Below are positions 24,176-31,571 of a DNA stretch of 49,539 nucleotides, piece by piece (within the stretch, counting starts at the first letter, position 1; each line of letters begins with the position of its first letter). The DNA comes from a bacterium (lineage in GTDB: Archaea; Thermoplasmatota; Thermoplasmata; Lutacidiplasmatales; UBA184). The position numbers were made by a program, and so were the translations under genes. Location: positions 1 through 49,539 of the forward strand of contig DAIDCO010000004.1 of the NCBI GenBank assembly GCA_027309555.1, written 5' to 3'. The notes under the pieces are model-generated. The model was not told the DNA's origin. It was given only the letters and a program-made list of their open reading frames with translations, and ran no database searches.

Positions 24176-24249
24176 TGGACTGGTCGGGATTTGAACCCGA
24201 GGCCTCCGGTTTGCAAAACCGGCGATCTTCCGGACTGATCTACCAGCCC
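24176..24249 (-). tRNA. tRNA-Ala (anticodon UGC)
   Basis: A complete 74-nt cloverleaf is read on the minus strand. The acceptor is GGGCTGG/CCAGTCC with the G3-U70 wobble that marks tRNA-Ala, and the discriminator is A73. The D-arm is GATC/GATC, the anticodon arm CCGGT-TTTGCAA-ACCGG with UGC at 34-36, and the T-arm TCGGG-TTCAAAT-CCCGA. No CCA is encoded and there is no intron. The GCA triplet one base further along is not the anticodon once the 7-nt loop is framed. Confidence 0.95.
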
Positions 24250-24276
24250 ATCCGGCGGACACGGACGCCCGAGGGT

Positions 24277-24283
24277 CTTATCC
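24277..24283 (-). promoter_or_regulatory. TATA-like box of tRNA-Ala
   Basis: GGATAAG on the minus strand is centred about 31 bases before the tRNA 5' end. It overlaps the last codons of the Nudix gene upstream. Confidence 0.45.
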
Positions 24284-25000
24284 TTTCGGAGCCGGGTCGG
24301 GAGCCACCGCCTCCCAGGCTCGGTCGAGCTTGGGAACGGTCGGGCGTCGTCGTATCTCCGCGGGCTCGACCCACTCCGCCCGGACATGCTCCCAGTCGAG
24401 GCGGATCTCCGGATCGGCGACGCGGAATCGGAATGGGTGGACGACGAACACGCGGCGGGCGTCGCGGGCGAGGACCGGGGCTCCGGCCGCGGCCAGCGCC
24501 AGCCGTCCTCGGTCGAGTCCCACTTCCTCCTTTAGCTCTCGGTAGACTTGGTCGAGCGGCGTAGGGTCCTCGAGGTAGCCCGACACCCCCGCCCAGCGTC
24601 CGCGGAAGCTCCCGACCTTCTCCGATCGTTGGAGCAGGAGGATGAGCCCGTCCGGCCGCTCGAGGAACGCCGTCACGACGCGTACCTCCTCGACGCCCTC
24701 GATCGTGAGCGTACCTTTCGATCCATTCACCTCGACCCGTTCCCGCTCGCGCACGAGGTCGGCGTCTAAGCCCGCGACGACCGGGAGGCCGGTACGCGTC
24801 CGCGTCGTCGGGGGCGCTCCGTAGAGGAGTACGGCCCGGGCGACGGTCGGGAGACGGTGGGCGGGGGGCCACCACAGGGCGGGAAGCGCCAGGACCTCAG
24901 GCTCGCCCCGGCCCGACGCCCACGCAAGCGGGTCGTCTACGCGGTGGACCGGTCCGGCGGCCCACCCGGGCGCGACGGGAACGACGGGGAGAGCCATCGC
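24278..25000 (-). CDS. Nudix hydrolase with an N-terminal swivelling (PEP-utiliser-like) domain
   Basis: This protein has 240 residues. The first ~105 resemble the mobile domain of PEP-utilising enzymes (ARAVLLYG, VVAGLDADLVRERERVEVNGSKGTLTIEG). Residues ~110-230 are a Nudix domain: LLLQRSEKVGSFRGRWAGVSGYLED, then YRELKEEVGL. The RELKEEVGL half of the Nudix box is intact, while the usual first Glu is not obvious and the box is one residue short, as in some SGYLE-type members. It would hydrolyse a nucleoside diphosphate derivative; the substrate is unknown. I use the ATG at 25000; the frame is open to 25063. It is divergent from the flavin oxidoreductase. Confidence 0.7.
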   Translation of the reverse strand, partial: AMALPVVPVAPGWAAGPVHRVDDPLAWASGRGEPEVLALPALWWPPAHRLPTVARAVLLYGAPPTTRTRTGLPVVAGLDADLVRERERVEVNGSKGTLTIEGVEEVRVVTAFLERPDGLILLLQRSEKVGSFRGRWAGVSGYLEDPTPLDQVYRELKEEVGLDRGRLALAAAGAPVLARDARRVFVVHPFRFRVADPEIRLDWEHVRAEWVEPAEIRRRPTVPKLDRAWEAVAPDPAPKG

Positions 25001-25088
25001 CCGTCGCACCCCGAGCTCCTTCTTCGGCTTGTCGCTGACGGTCGCTCGGCCGGGAAACCACATCTACTCCTCGAACGTCGGCCGGTCG

Positions 25089-26078
25089 GTGAAGCTCAGC
25101 GCCTTCTCGGTCGTCGACGAGTACTCGACGCCCGAGCGGTCGGACCGCCTCGTGGACGTGCTCGCCCTCGCGGAGGCGGCCGAGACTGGTGGGCTTTCCG
25201 CCCTCTGGGTCGCGGAGCATCACTTCCACGCCGGAGGAGTCTGCCCCAGCCCGCCCGTCCTCCTCGCGGCCGCGAGCAGCCGGACGCGACGCCTTCGTCT
25301 GGGGGCGCTCGTGAGCGTCCTTCCGTTCCACTCGCCGATCGAGCTCGCCGAACAGTACGCGATGGTCGACCGCCTCTCCGGGGGCCGGCTCAATCTCGGG
25401 GTGGGCAGCGGCTACATCCCGATGGAGTTCGCCGGTTTCGGGGTCGATCCCGCCACGAAACGGACTCGGTTCGACTCCGCGTTCGATACCCTGGTCGCGG
25501 CGCTCCGCGGAGAAGAGGTCCGGGGCGACGGACCGGACGCGTCCCGAGTGCGGATCAATGTGCGTCCGGTGCAGTCCCCCCACCCTCCGATCTGGGTGGC
25601 CGTGCAGCGACGCGACGCGATCCCGTTCGTCGCCGAGCGGGGTGCCTCCGTCGCGCTCATCCCGTACGCGACGCTCTCCGGACTTCCCGAACTCGCCGAG
25701 GAGGTCAGGGAGTACCGGGCCCATCGACCTGCCGGCAGCGACGGCGAGGTTGCGGCCGGACTCCACCTCTATGCGGGCGACCACCCGGACCGGGCCCGGG
25801 CCGCGCTCCAGCGATACCTCGATAGCCGCCGCAAGACCCAGAGCGCCTTCTTTCTCGAGAAGGTCGCCCAGAACCCCGCGCACGCCAGCGCGCGGACGGT
25901 GGAGGAAAGCGGGTGGGCGCTCATCGGGAGCCCCCGGGAGGTGGCGCAGGGACTCGACGCGTTCGGCGCGACCGGGATCGACGAGGTCCTGGGTCTCTTC
26001 GATTTCGGGGGTCTGCCCATCGAAGAGGCGACCCGGTCCGTGGTCGCGCTGGGGCGGGCCCTCTCCGCCGCACGGTGA
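25089..26078 (+). CDS. LLM-class flavin-dependent oxidoreductase (luciferase-like)
   Basis: This 329-residue TIM-barrel flavoprotein belongs to the bacterial luciferase-like family. It has the opening KLSAFSVVDEY, the hallmark WVAEHHF, LRLGALVSVLPFHSPIELAEQYAMVDRLSGGRLNLGVGSGY (flavin phosphate region), and a C-terminal GSPREVAQGLDAF module. Relatives use FMN or, in archaea and actinobacteria, F420. The substrate is unknown. The GTG at 25089 gives the standard N-terminus; the frame is open to 25029 with poorly fitting residues. Confidence 0.88.
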   Translation: MKLSAFSVVDEYSTPERSDRLVDVLALAEAAETGGLSALWVAEHHFHAGGVCPSPPVLLAAASSRTRRLRLGALVSVLPFHSPIELAEQYAMVDRLSGGRLNLGVGSGYIPMEFAGFGVDPATKRTRFDSAFDTLVAALRGEEVRGDGPDASRVRINVRPVQSPHPPIWVAVQRRDAIPFVAERGASVALIPYATLSGLPELAEEVREYRAHRPAGSDGEVAAGLHLYAGDHPDRARAALQRYLDSRRKTQSAFFLEKVAQNPAHASARTVEESGWALIGSPREVAQGLDAFGATGIDEVLGLFDFGGLPIEEATRSVVALGRALSAAR

Positions 26079-26160
26079 ACCGTCCGTCTCGGTGCTCGGG
26101 CGCCCGCCTCCCGGTCCGACGGCCGGGCGAGCTATAGGGCCCTGCCGCCTGGGAGGACCG

Positions 26161-26904
26161 ATGGTCGTACGGGGCAAGCCCGGGCGCAAGCCGAAACGGA
26201 TGTACCTGCGGCTCGTGCGCGGCGCAGGGACGGAGCCCGAGCGCCCCGGTACCCGGGCAACTTCGCTCTTCCTCGAGAGCCTTCACCGGGTCGGACGGTT
26301 GGTTGCCCACGGGGAGCTCACGGAGCCGGTCGGCGATTTTCTCATCTTTCGGGCACGAGAGCGCGAAGAGGCGAAGCGGGTGCTCCGTGCCGACCCCTGG
26401 GCCAAGATCGAGGGGAACCAGTACGACCTCCTCGAGTGGGATCCGCGGTCGCTCGGTTCCGGCGTGAACCTCGAGCTGCCCCCCGCCCGCGGCTCGGGAC
26501 GGCTCACGCTCCTTCAGCGGGTCGGGGTCGTGGTCACCGACCGGGATCGGGCGATCCACTTCTACTGTGACGGGCTCGGGCTCGAAGTGCGGACGCAGGA
26601 TGATGCGACCGATTACGTCGAGCTTTCCCTCGGCAAGGGCGCGGCGGCGCTGTCGTTGATCGTCCCCCGGACCGAGTGGGGGGAGCCATACTACTCCGAA
26701 GCCCGGTCCCGCCTCGGAAGCCGTACCGGGATCGTGTTCCAGACCGACAGCGTTCCGGCTCTCGAGCTGAGACTCCGTCATCTCGGTGCCGACGTAACTC
26801 AGCCTCCGCGCCGCGAGCCCTGGGGCGGCCGGACCCTTCGGTTCACCGACCCGGACGGCAACGAGTTCCTCGCTTTCGACACCGAAGCCCGCGCACGGGG
26901 CTGA
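26161..26904 (+). CDS. Fusion of a YciI-related domain and a VOC/glyoxalase domain
   Basis: This protein has 247 residues. Residues ~10-105 match the YCII-related fold (MYLRLVRG, LESLHRVGRLVAHGEL, GDFLIFRAREREEAKRVLRADPW, YDLLEWDPR), a ferredoxin-like domain found near dehalogenases and in sigma-factor clusters. Residues ~115-247 form a VOC domain (VGVVVTDRDRAIHFYCDGLGLEV, FTDPDGNEFLAFDTE). Each is usually a separate small protein, so this single chain is notable. No substrate can be given. The ATG follows a GGGAGGACC site. It stands between the flavin oxidoreductase and an MBL hydrolase, both on the same strand. Confidence 0.75.
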   Translation: MVVRGKPGRKPKRMYLRLVRGAGTEPERPGTRATSLFLESLHRVGRLVAHGELTEPVGDFLIFRAREREEAKRVLRADPWAKIEGNQYDLLEWDPRSLGSGVNLELPPARGSGRLTLLQRVGVVVTDRDRAIHFYCDGLGLEVRTQDDATDYVELSLGKGAAALSLIVPRTEWGEPYYSEARSRLGSRTGIVFQTDSVPALELRLRHLGADVTQPPRREPWGGRTLRFTDPDGNEFLAFDTEARARG

Positions 26905-26998
26905 CCCCTCGCTCCGTCGGCCCGGGAAGGGGAGGGGTCGCCGCACGGTTTCCCGAAGGTCTTTAGGGCTTCGCGGTCTCGGGACGCAGAGGACCGAG

Positions 26999-27667
26999 AT
27001 GGCCGAGATACTCCCCGGAGTGCACCTGGTCGATGGAGTCGACCCGTCGCCGGACTTCACCACCCACGTCTACCTCGTCAAGGATCAGGGAAGCTCGTGG
27101 ACGCTCATCGACACGGGCCTCCCCGGCGCGCACGAGGCGATTCTCGCCTACCTCGCAAAGATTCGCGTCGAGGCCACCGCGGTCCGTAAGATCCTCATCA
27201 CGCATTTGCACCGGGACCATACGGGCTCGCTCGCGGAGATGGCGGAGCGGACTCGAGCTCGCACGTTCGCCCACTGGATCGAAGCTGCCTACATCGGCCT
27301 CGACCCTAAGTACGACGGCCCGGGGACCCCGCCCGCAGAGGCGTTCGCGGTCGACGAGCGCTTCAAGGATGGCGACCCGATCGACGCGGCCGGGGGGCTC
27401 ATCGCCTATCATACCCCGGGACACACGCCGGGTCACACCTCCTTTTACCAACCCGCGCGGCAGCTGCTCTTCTCGGGGGACCTGTTCTTCGTTCGCGGCG
27501 AGAAGGTGACCCTGACACCGCCGGAGTTCACCCACCACACCCCGACCGCGACGATCAGCGCGCGGCGAATGGCCCAGCTCTCGGTGGACTCCCTCTTGAG
27601 CTACCACGGGGGGCCGATCTTGAAGGACGGGGGTCGCGCGGTCCGCGCGCTCACCCACAAGCTCTAG
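26999..27667 (+). CDS. Metallo-beta-lactamase-fold hydrolase
   Basis: This 222-residue enzyme has the full di-metal site: HLHRDH, the next His in HTPGHTPGHT, Asp in FSGDLFF, and His in YHGG near the C-terminus. The compact size and early VYLVKDQGSSWTLIDTGLPG resemble glyoxalase II-like and quorum-quenching-type hydrolases. It would hydrolyse a thioester, lactone or similar ester; the substrate is unassigned. A TCTTTAGGG TATA-like element near 26960 lies about 35 bases upstream of the ATG. It is downstream of the VOC fusion gene with about 95 bases between. Confidence 0.88.
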   Translation: MAEILPGVHLVDGVDPSPDFTTHVYLVKDQGSSWTLIDTGLPGAHEAILAYLAKIRVEATAVRKILITHLHRDHTGSLAEMAERTRARTFAHWIEAAYIGLDPKYDGPGTPPAEAFAVDERFKDGDPIDAAGGLIAYHTPGHTPGHTSFYQPARQLLFSGDLFFVRGEKVTLTPPEFTHHTPTATISARRMAQLSVDSLLSYHGGPILKDGGRAVRALTHKL

Positions 27668-27717
27668 ACGTGCCCCACGCCGGGAATCCATCGGGCCGCT
27701 CCGCGGCCCGAGCCGAA

Positions 27718-27792
27718 TGGGACTGGCCAGATTTGGACTGGCGTCTCGGAGTCCCGAACCCCGAAGGATGGACCAAGCTACCCCACAGTCCC
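27718..27792 (-). tRNA. tRNA-Pro (anticodon CGG)
   Basis: A 75-nt gene is read on the minus strand. The acceptor is GGGACTG/CAGTCCC with A73, and the D-loop contains TTGG with the T13-T22 mismatch I recall for archaeal tRNA-Pro. The anticodon arm is CGGGG-TTCGGGA-CTCCG with CGG at 34-36. The T-arm is GCCAG-TCCAAAT-CTGGC, so position 55 is C instead of the nearly universal U. No CCA is encoded and there is no intron. The upstream TATA box is strong, which argues for a functional gene. Confidence 0.88.
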
Positions 27793-27820
27793 AGACGGGG
27801 CTCGACCACTCTCCCGCGCT

Positions 27821-27829
27821 ATTTATGCG
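27821..27829 (-). promoter_or_regulatory. TATA box of tRNA-Pro
   Basis: CGCATAAAT on the minus strand is centred about 33 bases before the tRNA 5' end. Confidence 0.55.
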
Positions 27830-27925
27830 TAGGGGACCCCAAACCCGCCCGGCGCGGGCATCCTCGGGCGTTTCAGTACCTCGGGTGGGATGTTTACAAG
27901 CCCCTAGCCACTCGTCCTCCACCGA

Positions 27926-29260
27926 ATGACCGCGACGGACATCGCTCCGCCGATACCGGGGCTCGCGCCGGTGTCTTCGCTCTCCTGGAGCATTCCCGGG
28001 CTTCGGGAGGACCCGACGATGTGCCTGCGCTGTCGGTCCGCCCAGCTCCTCTGCGGTAAGCCGGTCTGTCCGATCCTCCTCAAGTACCGCGCCTTCGAGC
28101 GTACGCTCCCGATGGTGGGGGGGACCGAGCTCGAAGGGAGTTCCCCACCGGGTCTGTTCGTCGGGCGGTTCGGCTACCCCAAGGTCGCCCTCGGTCCCCT
28201 CCTCAGCCCCGAGCACGGTTCGACCGAGCTCCTCGACACCCCCGAGGAGTGGGTTGGCCGCTCCGTCCAGGAGGTCGTCGGGTTCCGCACCGGGCTCGTT
28301 CGGGGGACGACCCGGGTCCGTGTGACCGATGCCGAACAGCCGATTCCGTTACTCGCGGAGCTCCAGCTGCTCGGGATCGCGGGGGAGTCGGTGGAGTCCG
28401 AAGCGACGTTCCGCCGCCCCCCCCGTGGCCACCTCTCCCTCTCCGACTCCGCGCCGCCGTTCGGGCCCTCCGCGCCGATAGAGCGAATGCACCTCGACAT
28501 CCGTCGGGTCGACCCCCACCTCGACCGCCTCGCTTCCGACACCGACGCGAACGCGCGTATTGCGGTCGGCGAGCTCTACGCGCGCGGGGTCCGGGTCAGC
28601 CGCATTCAGCGCGCCTTCAGTGTCGGTGTTCTCGGCCGCCACGGGCGCCGACGCCTCGTCCCGACACGTTGGAGCATCACGGCGGTCGATGACCTGCTTT
28701 CGAAGCGGAACCTCGAGCGAGTCCGCGACCTGCCCGAGCTTTCCGAGATCCTCCTTTACAGCCTCACCGCGCTCGATAACCGCTGGCTGATCGTGCTGCT
28801 GCCCGGAGCCTACCGCTATGAGTCGATCGAGTCGTGGTATCCGAACACCCTGTGGAACCCGAGCTCGGGCCAGGTCGTTATGATCGGCGACCATGAGGGC
28901 TACCGGGGCCGCACGACCTACGCCTCGATCGGAGGTTGCTACTACGCGGCCCGCCTTGCGACCAGCGAGGCCCTCCTCTCGCTCGGGCGCCAGGCCGGGG
29001 TTCTCGTGCTGCGCGAGGTCCATCCCGGTGAGATCCTCCCGCTCGGCGTCTGGAACGTCCGCGAGCATGTGCGCGCCGCGATGCGGGCGCCTCCGCAACG
29101 CCTTTCCGGCCTTCCCGAACTCCTCGAGCGGATCCGGACCACGTTCGCCATCCCGCTCGAGCGATGGAAGGCGACCAGCGCGCTCCTCCACGATGCCCGA
29201 ACTCAGCGCCGCTTGGACGAGTGGGTTGCGCCCGGCGCCCCCGCGGAGCTGTTGAGTTAG
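27926..29260 (+). CDS. nreA: Archaeal DNA repair protein NreA with C-terminal PIP-like motif
   Basis: This 444-residue protein has the NreA (DUF650/DUF651) layout. An N-terminal zinc motif has C33, C36, C43 and C48 (MCLRCRSAQLLCGKPVCP). There is a conserved YPKVALGPL region and a long alpha/beta body with SKRNLERVRDLPEL and the motif near NTLWNPSSGQ. In Haloferax NreA acts in DNA-damage survival and binds PCNA through a C-terminal PIP motif. Here QRRLDEWV (427-434) near the end fits Q-x-x-L-x-x-W. The ATG is about 34 bases after a TTTACAAG element. It is convergent with, and overlaps by four bases, the zinc-ribbon protein gene. Confidence 0.85.
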   Translation: MTATDIAPPIPGLAPVSSLSWSIPGLREDPTMCLRCRSAQLLCGKPVCPILLKYRAFERTLPMVGGTELEGSSPPGLFVGRFGYPKVALGPLLSPEHGSTELLDTPEEWVGRSVQEVVGFRTGLVRGTTRVRVTDAEQPIPLLAELQLLGIAGESVESEATFRRPPRGHLSLSDSAPPFGPSAPIERMHLDIRRVDPHLDRLASDTDANARIAVGELYARGVRVSRIQRAFSVGVLGRHGRRRLVPTRWSITAVDDLLSKRNLERVRDLPELSEILLYSLTALDNRWLIVLLPGAYRYESIESWYPNTLWNPSSGQVVMIGDHEGYRGRTTYASIGGCYYAARLATSEALLSLGRQAGVLVLREVHPGEILPLGVWNVREHVRAAMRAPPQRLSGLPELLERIRTTFAIPLERWKATSALLHDARTQRRLDEWVAPGAPAELLS

Positions 29261-30177
29261 GCGAACGCCGCGCCGCATCGCCCGCAGAACGTGTCGGTCG
29301 CGGCCCGAGCCGCCCCGCAGCTGGAGCAGACCACCGGCCCCCGGGGGGTCCCGCAACCCCGGCAGAACGTATCTTCCGTGAGCGCGGGGTAGCCGCACTG
29401 GGGGCAACGCTCCGCCCCTGCGACCCGCTCGGCGGTCCGGTCGACGTCGGACGATCTCGGCGGTGGGGAGGGAGACCCGGGCGGTCGCGTCTCGATCCGG
29501 GTCGCGGGACTCGGGGGAAGGGCCTCCACCCGACGGCCGAGCGCGCGACGCCCCTTGAGCGCCAGCGCGAACGCGTCGGTGAACTCCGCTAGGTCGAATG
29601 CAGCCTGCGCCCGGCGATGGAGGGCGGCCGCCTCGGCCGTGCCGGGCGCGTCGGGATGGTCGGCACCGGCCTGCGTGACATCCTGCTCGAGGAGCTGGAG
29701 CTGGAACTTCGCTTCGGCCCGGTTCTTCGCGATGGCGGGTCCGGGGGACTCCGGCACGGCGCTGTCGGGCGGCGTACCCGGTCCGATCGAGGCGGTCGGT
29801 CCGGCGAGGCCCGGTGACGAGGGGAGGGGCGCTCGGCCGATTCGGGTGTTCACGAGCGATTCGTGGGCGAGCTGGGCGGATTGGTACGCCCGGTCGTACG
29901 CTCGCGTGTCGAAGGCACCTTGGGCCTCCGCGATCCTCTGCCGGGCCCGGGTCACATCGGCCCCCTGGCGCTCGAGAATATCGGCCTCGCGTCGGGCCAT
30001 GACCAGCCGGTTGAAGGCCCGGTCCTGGCTCAGTTCGGGGCGATCGTGGAGCTCGTGAAGGAGCTGCGCTCGCCGCCGGCGCAGGCGTTGCATCACGAAC
30101 AGGAGAAGCCCCGCGGCCGCGACCGCGAGCACGACGACGAGGACGATGGCCGTGATCTCGATCGAGCTGAGCGCCAC
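29257..30177 (-). CDS. Membrane-anchored protein with coiled region and C-terminal double zinc ribbon
   Basis: This 306-residue protein has one N-terminal transmembrane helix (about 7-28), a charged helical region of ~80 residues that may form a coiled coil, and a Pro-rich linker. A second helical region (LLEQDVTQAGADHPDAPG onward) precedes two zinc ribbons at the C-terminus: CPQCGYP...FCRGCG and CSSCGAA...FCGRCG. The ribbons probably bind protein or nucleic acid at the cytoplasmic face. Such membrane-helix plus zinc-ribbon proteins are frequent in Thermoplasmata, with unknown function. It starts with GTG, with a TATA-like CTAAATAC (minus strand) near 30240. Confidence 0.7.
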   Translation of the reverse strand: MALSSIEITAIVLVVVLAVAAAGLLLFVMQRLRRRRAQLLHELHDRPELSQDRAFNRLVMARREADILERQGADVTRARQRIAEAQGAFDTRAYDRAYQSAQLAHESLVNTRIGRAPLPSSPGLAGPTASIGPGTPPDSAVPESPGPAIAKNRAEAKFQLQLLEQDVTQAGADHPDAPGTAEAAALHRRAQAAFDLAEFTDAFALALKGRRALGRRVEALPPSPATRIETRPPGSPSPPPRSSDVDRTAERVAGAERCPQCGYPALTEDTFCRGCGTPRGPVVCSSCGAARAATDTFCGRCGAAFA

Positions 30178-30249
30178 TCTCGTCCCATCCGCGGGTACGG
30201 GCCGGCTCCGGCCGCGGTCGCGCCGACTAGGGCGGGTCGAGGTATTTAG

Positions 30250-31539
30250 TTAGCACGCCGCCGTGGTCGGCCGGCCGAGCAGGTACGTGGTGCGGGCGCC
30301 GTCGATCCGCACCGCGAGCTCGATCCCGAGCGGCGGTCGCTCCCCGAGGACGACCGGTAGGTAGTTCGGGAGGCGAGCGACCGCGCTCGATCCCGGTCCG
30401 TACTCGATGACCCGGGCCGGCATCGTCCGCCCGATCCATCGCTCGAGGCGGGCGCGGGCGACCCGCTGGCGGAGGGCGGCGAGCGTCCGCGAACGGCGTT
30501 TCGCGATCCCCGGAGGAAGGGGCGGAAGTCGCGCCGCCGGGGTTCCCGGGCGGGCCGAGAAGCGGGTCACGTTCACGATCTCCGCACCGAGCGTTCCGAG
30601 CAGTCCCTCGGTCGCCCGGTGGTCGTCGTCGGTCTCGCCGGGGAAGCCCGCGATCACGTCGGTCGCGAGCATGAGGTCCGGATATCGGGCGCGGGCCGCG
30701 GCTACTTGGGCGGCGAACTCGTCGACCGTGTAGCCGCGATGCATCGCTGCGAGGATGCGGTCGGAGCCGCTCTGGACCGGAAGGTGGAGGAACCGGTAGA
30801 CCCGCTCGGAACCCAGGGCGGAAAGGTACTCGGTGAGGACCGGCCCGAGCGTTTGGGGGCTCATCATGCCGACCCGGATCCGGAAGTCGCCCGGTACATC
30901 CTCGAGCGCCCGCAGGAGGTCCGGTAGCCGTTCCCCTCCGAGTTGGTCGCAGCCCCACGCGGCGGTGTCGAGCGAGGTGAGCCGCACCTCGGAAGCCCCC
31001 CGCGCGACCGCCGCCCGCACGCGGCGGACGACCTCGGGGATCGGGACGCTGGCGAGAGCGCCGCGGGCGAGGCGACTGAAGCAGTAGCTACAGCCGCTCG
31101 TGCACCCCTGGGCGATCACGACCTCCTCCGTCGCGGCTGGGCCGGGGGCGAGCGGTCGCAACGCGGCGCCCTCTCCGGAGTCGGTCGAACCGCTCCCGAG
31201 CGGTCGATGGTTCGCAGCCAGGACGAACGGAATGCTCGACTGCTCCCGGATAGGGACGAACGTCGTGCGCAACCGACCGGGACCCTCGAGGAGCCCCGTG
31301 CGGAGCGGAACCAGGCAACCGGTGACGACCACGCGGTCGAGGCGGTTGGATAGTGCCCGCCAGCGACGGACCATTCGGGCTTCCGTCGGGCCGATGACCC
31401 CACAGGTGACGAGCACGCCCGCGTCGGCCGCGCGGAGGTCCGTTACGAGCTCGTGGCCGGATTCCGCAAGCTGCCGCGCGATCGCGGCCCCCTCGCCCCG
31501 GTTCTGGGCGCATCCGAAGCTCTCGAGGTAGACACGCAC
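30250..31539 (-). CDS. tRNA t6A37 methylthiotransferase, archaeal MtaB/CDKAL1 type
   Basis: This 429-residue methylthiotransferase has the UPF0004 domain with three cluster Cys (C10, C46, C75) and radical-SAM CTSGCSYC (C146, C150, C153). Later family stretches are LPVQSGSDRILAAMHRGYTV and ATDVIAGFPGETDDD, and a short C-terminal TRAM-like part follows. The enzyme converts t6A to ms2t6A next to the anticodon, using two 4Fe-4S clusters and SAM. It starts 32 bases downstream of the SAM synthetase stop on the same strand, so it may share its transcript and certainly its cofactor. A CDKAL1/MtaB assignment over MiaB or RimO is from its archaeal context and the short N-terminal domain. Confidence 0.88.
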   Translation of the reverse strand: MRVYLESFGCAQNRGEGAAIARQLAESGHELVTDLRAADAGVLVTCGVIGPTEARMVRRWRALSNRLDRVVVTGCLVPLRTGLLEGPGRLRTTFVPIREQSSIPFVLAANHRPLGSGSTDSGEGAALRPLAPGPAATEEVVIAQGCTSGCSYCFSRLARGALASVPIPEVVRRVRAAVARGASEVRLTSLDTAAWGCDQLGGERLPDLLRALEDVPGDFRIRVGMMSPQTLGPVLTEYLSALGSERVYRFLHLPVQSGSDRILAAMHRGYTVDEFAAQVAAARARYPDLMLATDVIAGFPGETDDDHRATEGLLGTLGAEIVNVTRFSARPGTPAARLPPLPPGIAKRRSRTLAALRQRVARARLERWIGRTMPARVIEYGPGSSAVARLPNYLPVVLGERPPLGIELAVRIDGARTTYLLGRPTTAAC

Positions 31540-31571
31540 GGCCGGGGCTCCCTACCCCCGCGTCCGACGGC

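Noticed and set aside
24209-24214. Reading the tRNA at 24176-24249 as tRNA-Cys because GCA lies in the loop
   Set aside because: Framing the 7-nt loop places UGC at 34-36, and the G3-U70 pair and A73 are alanine identity features; tRNA-Cys needs U73.
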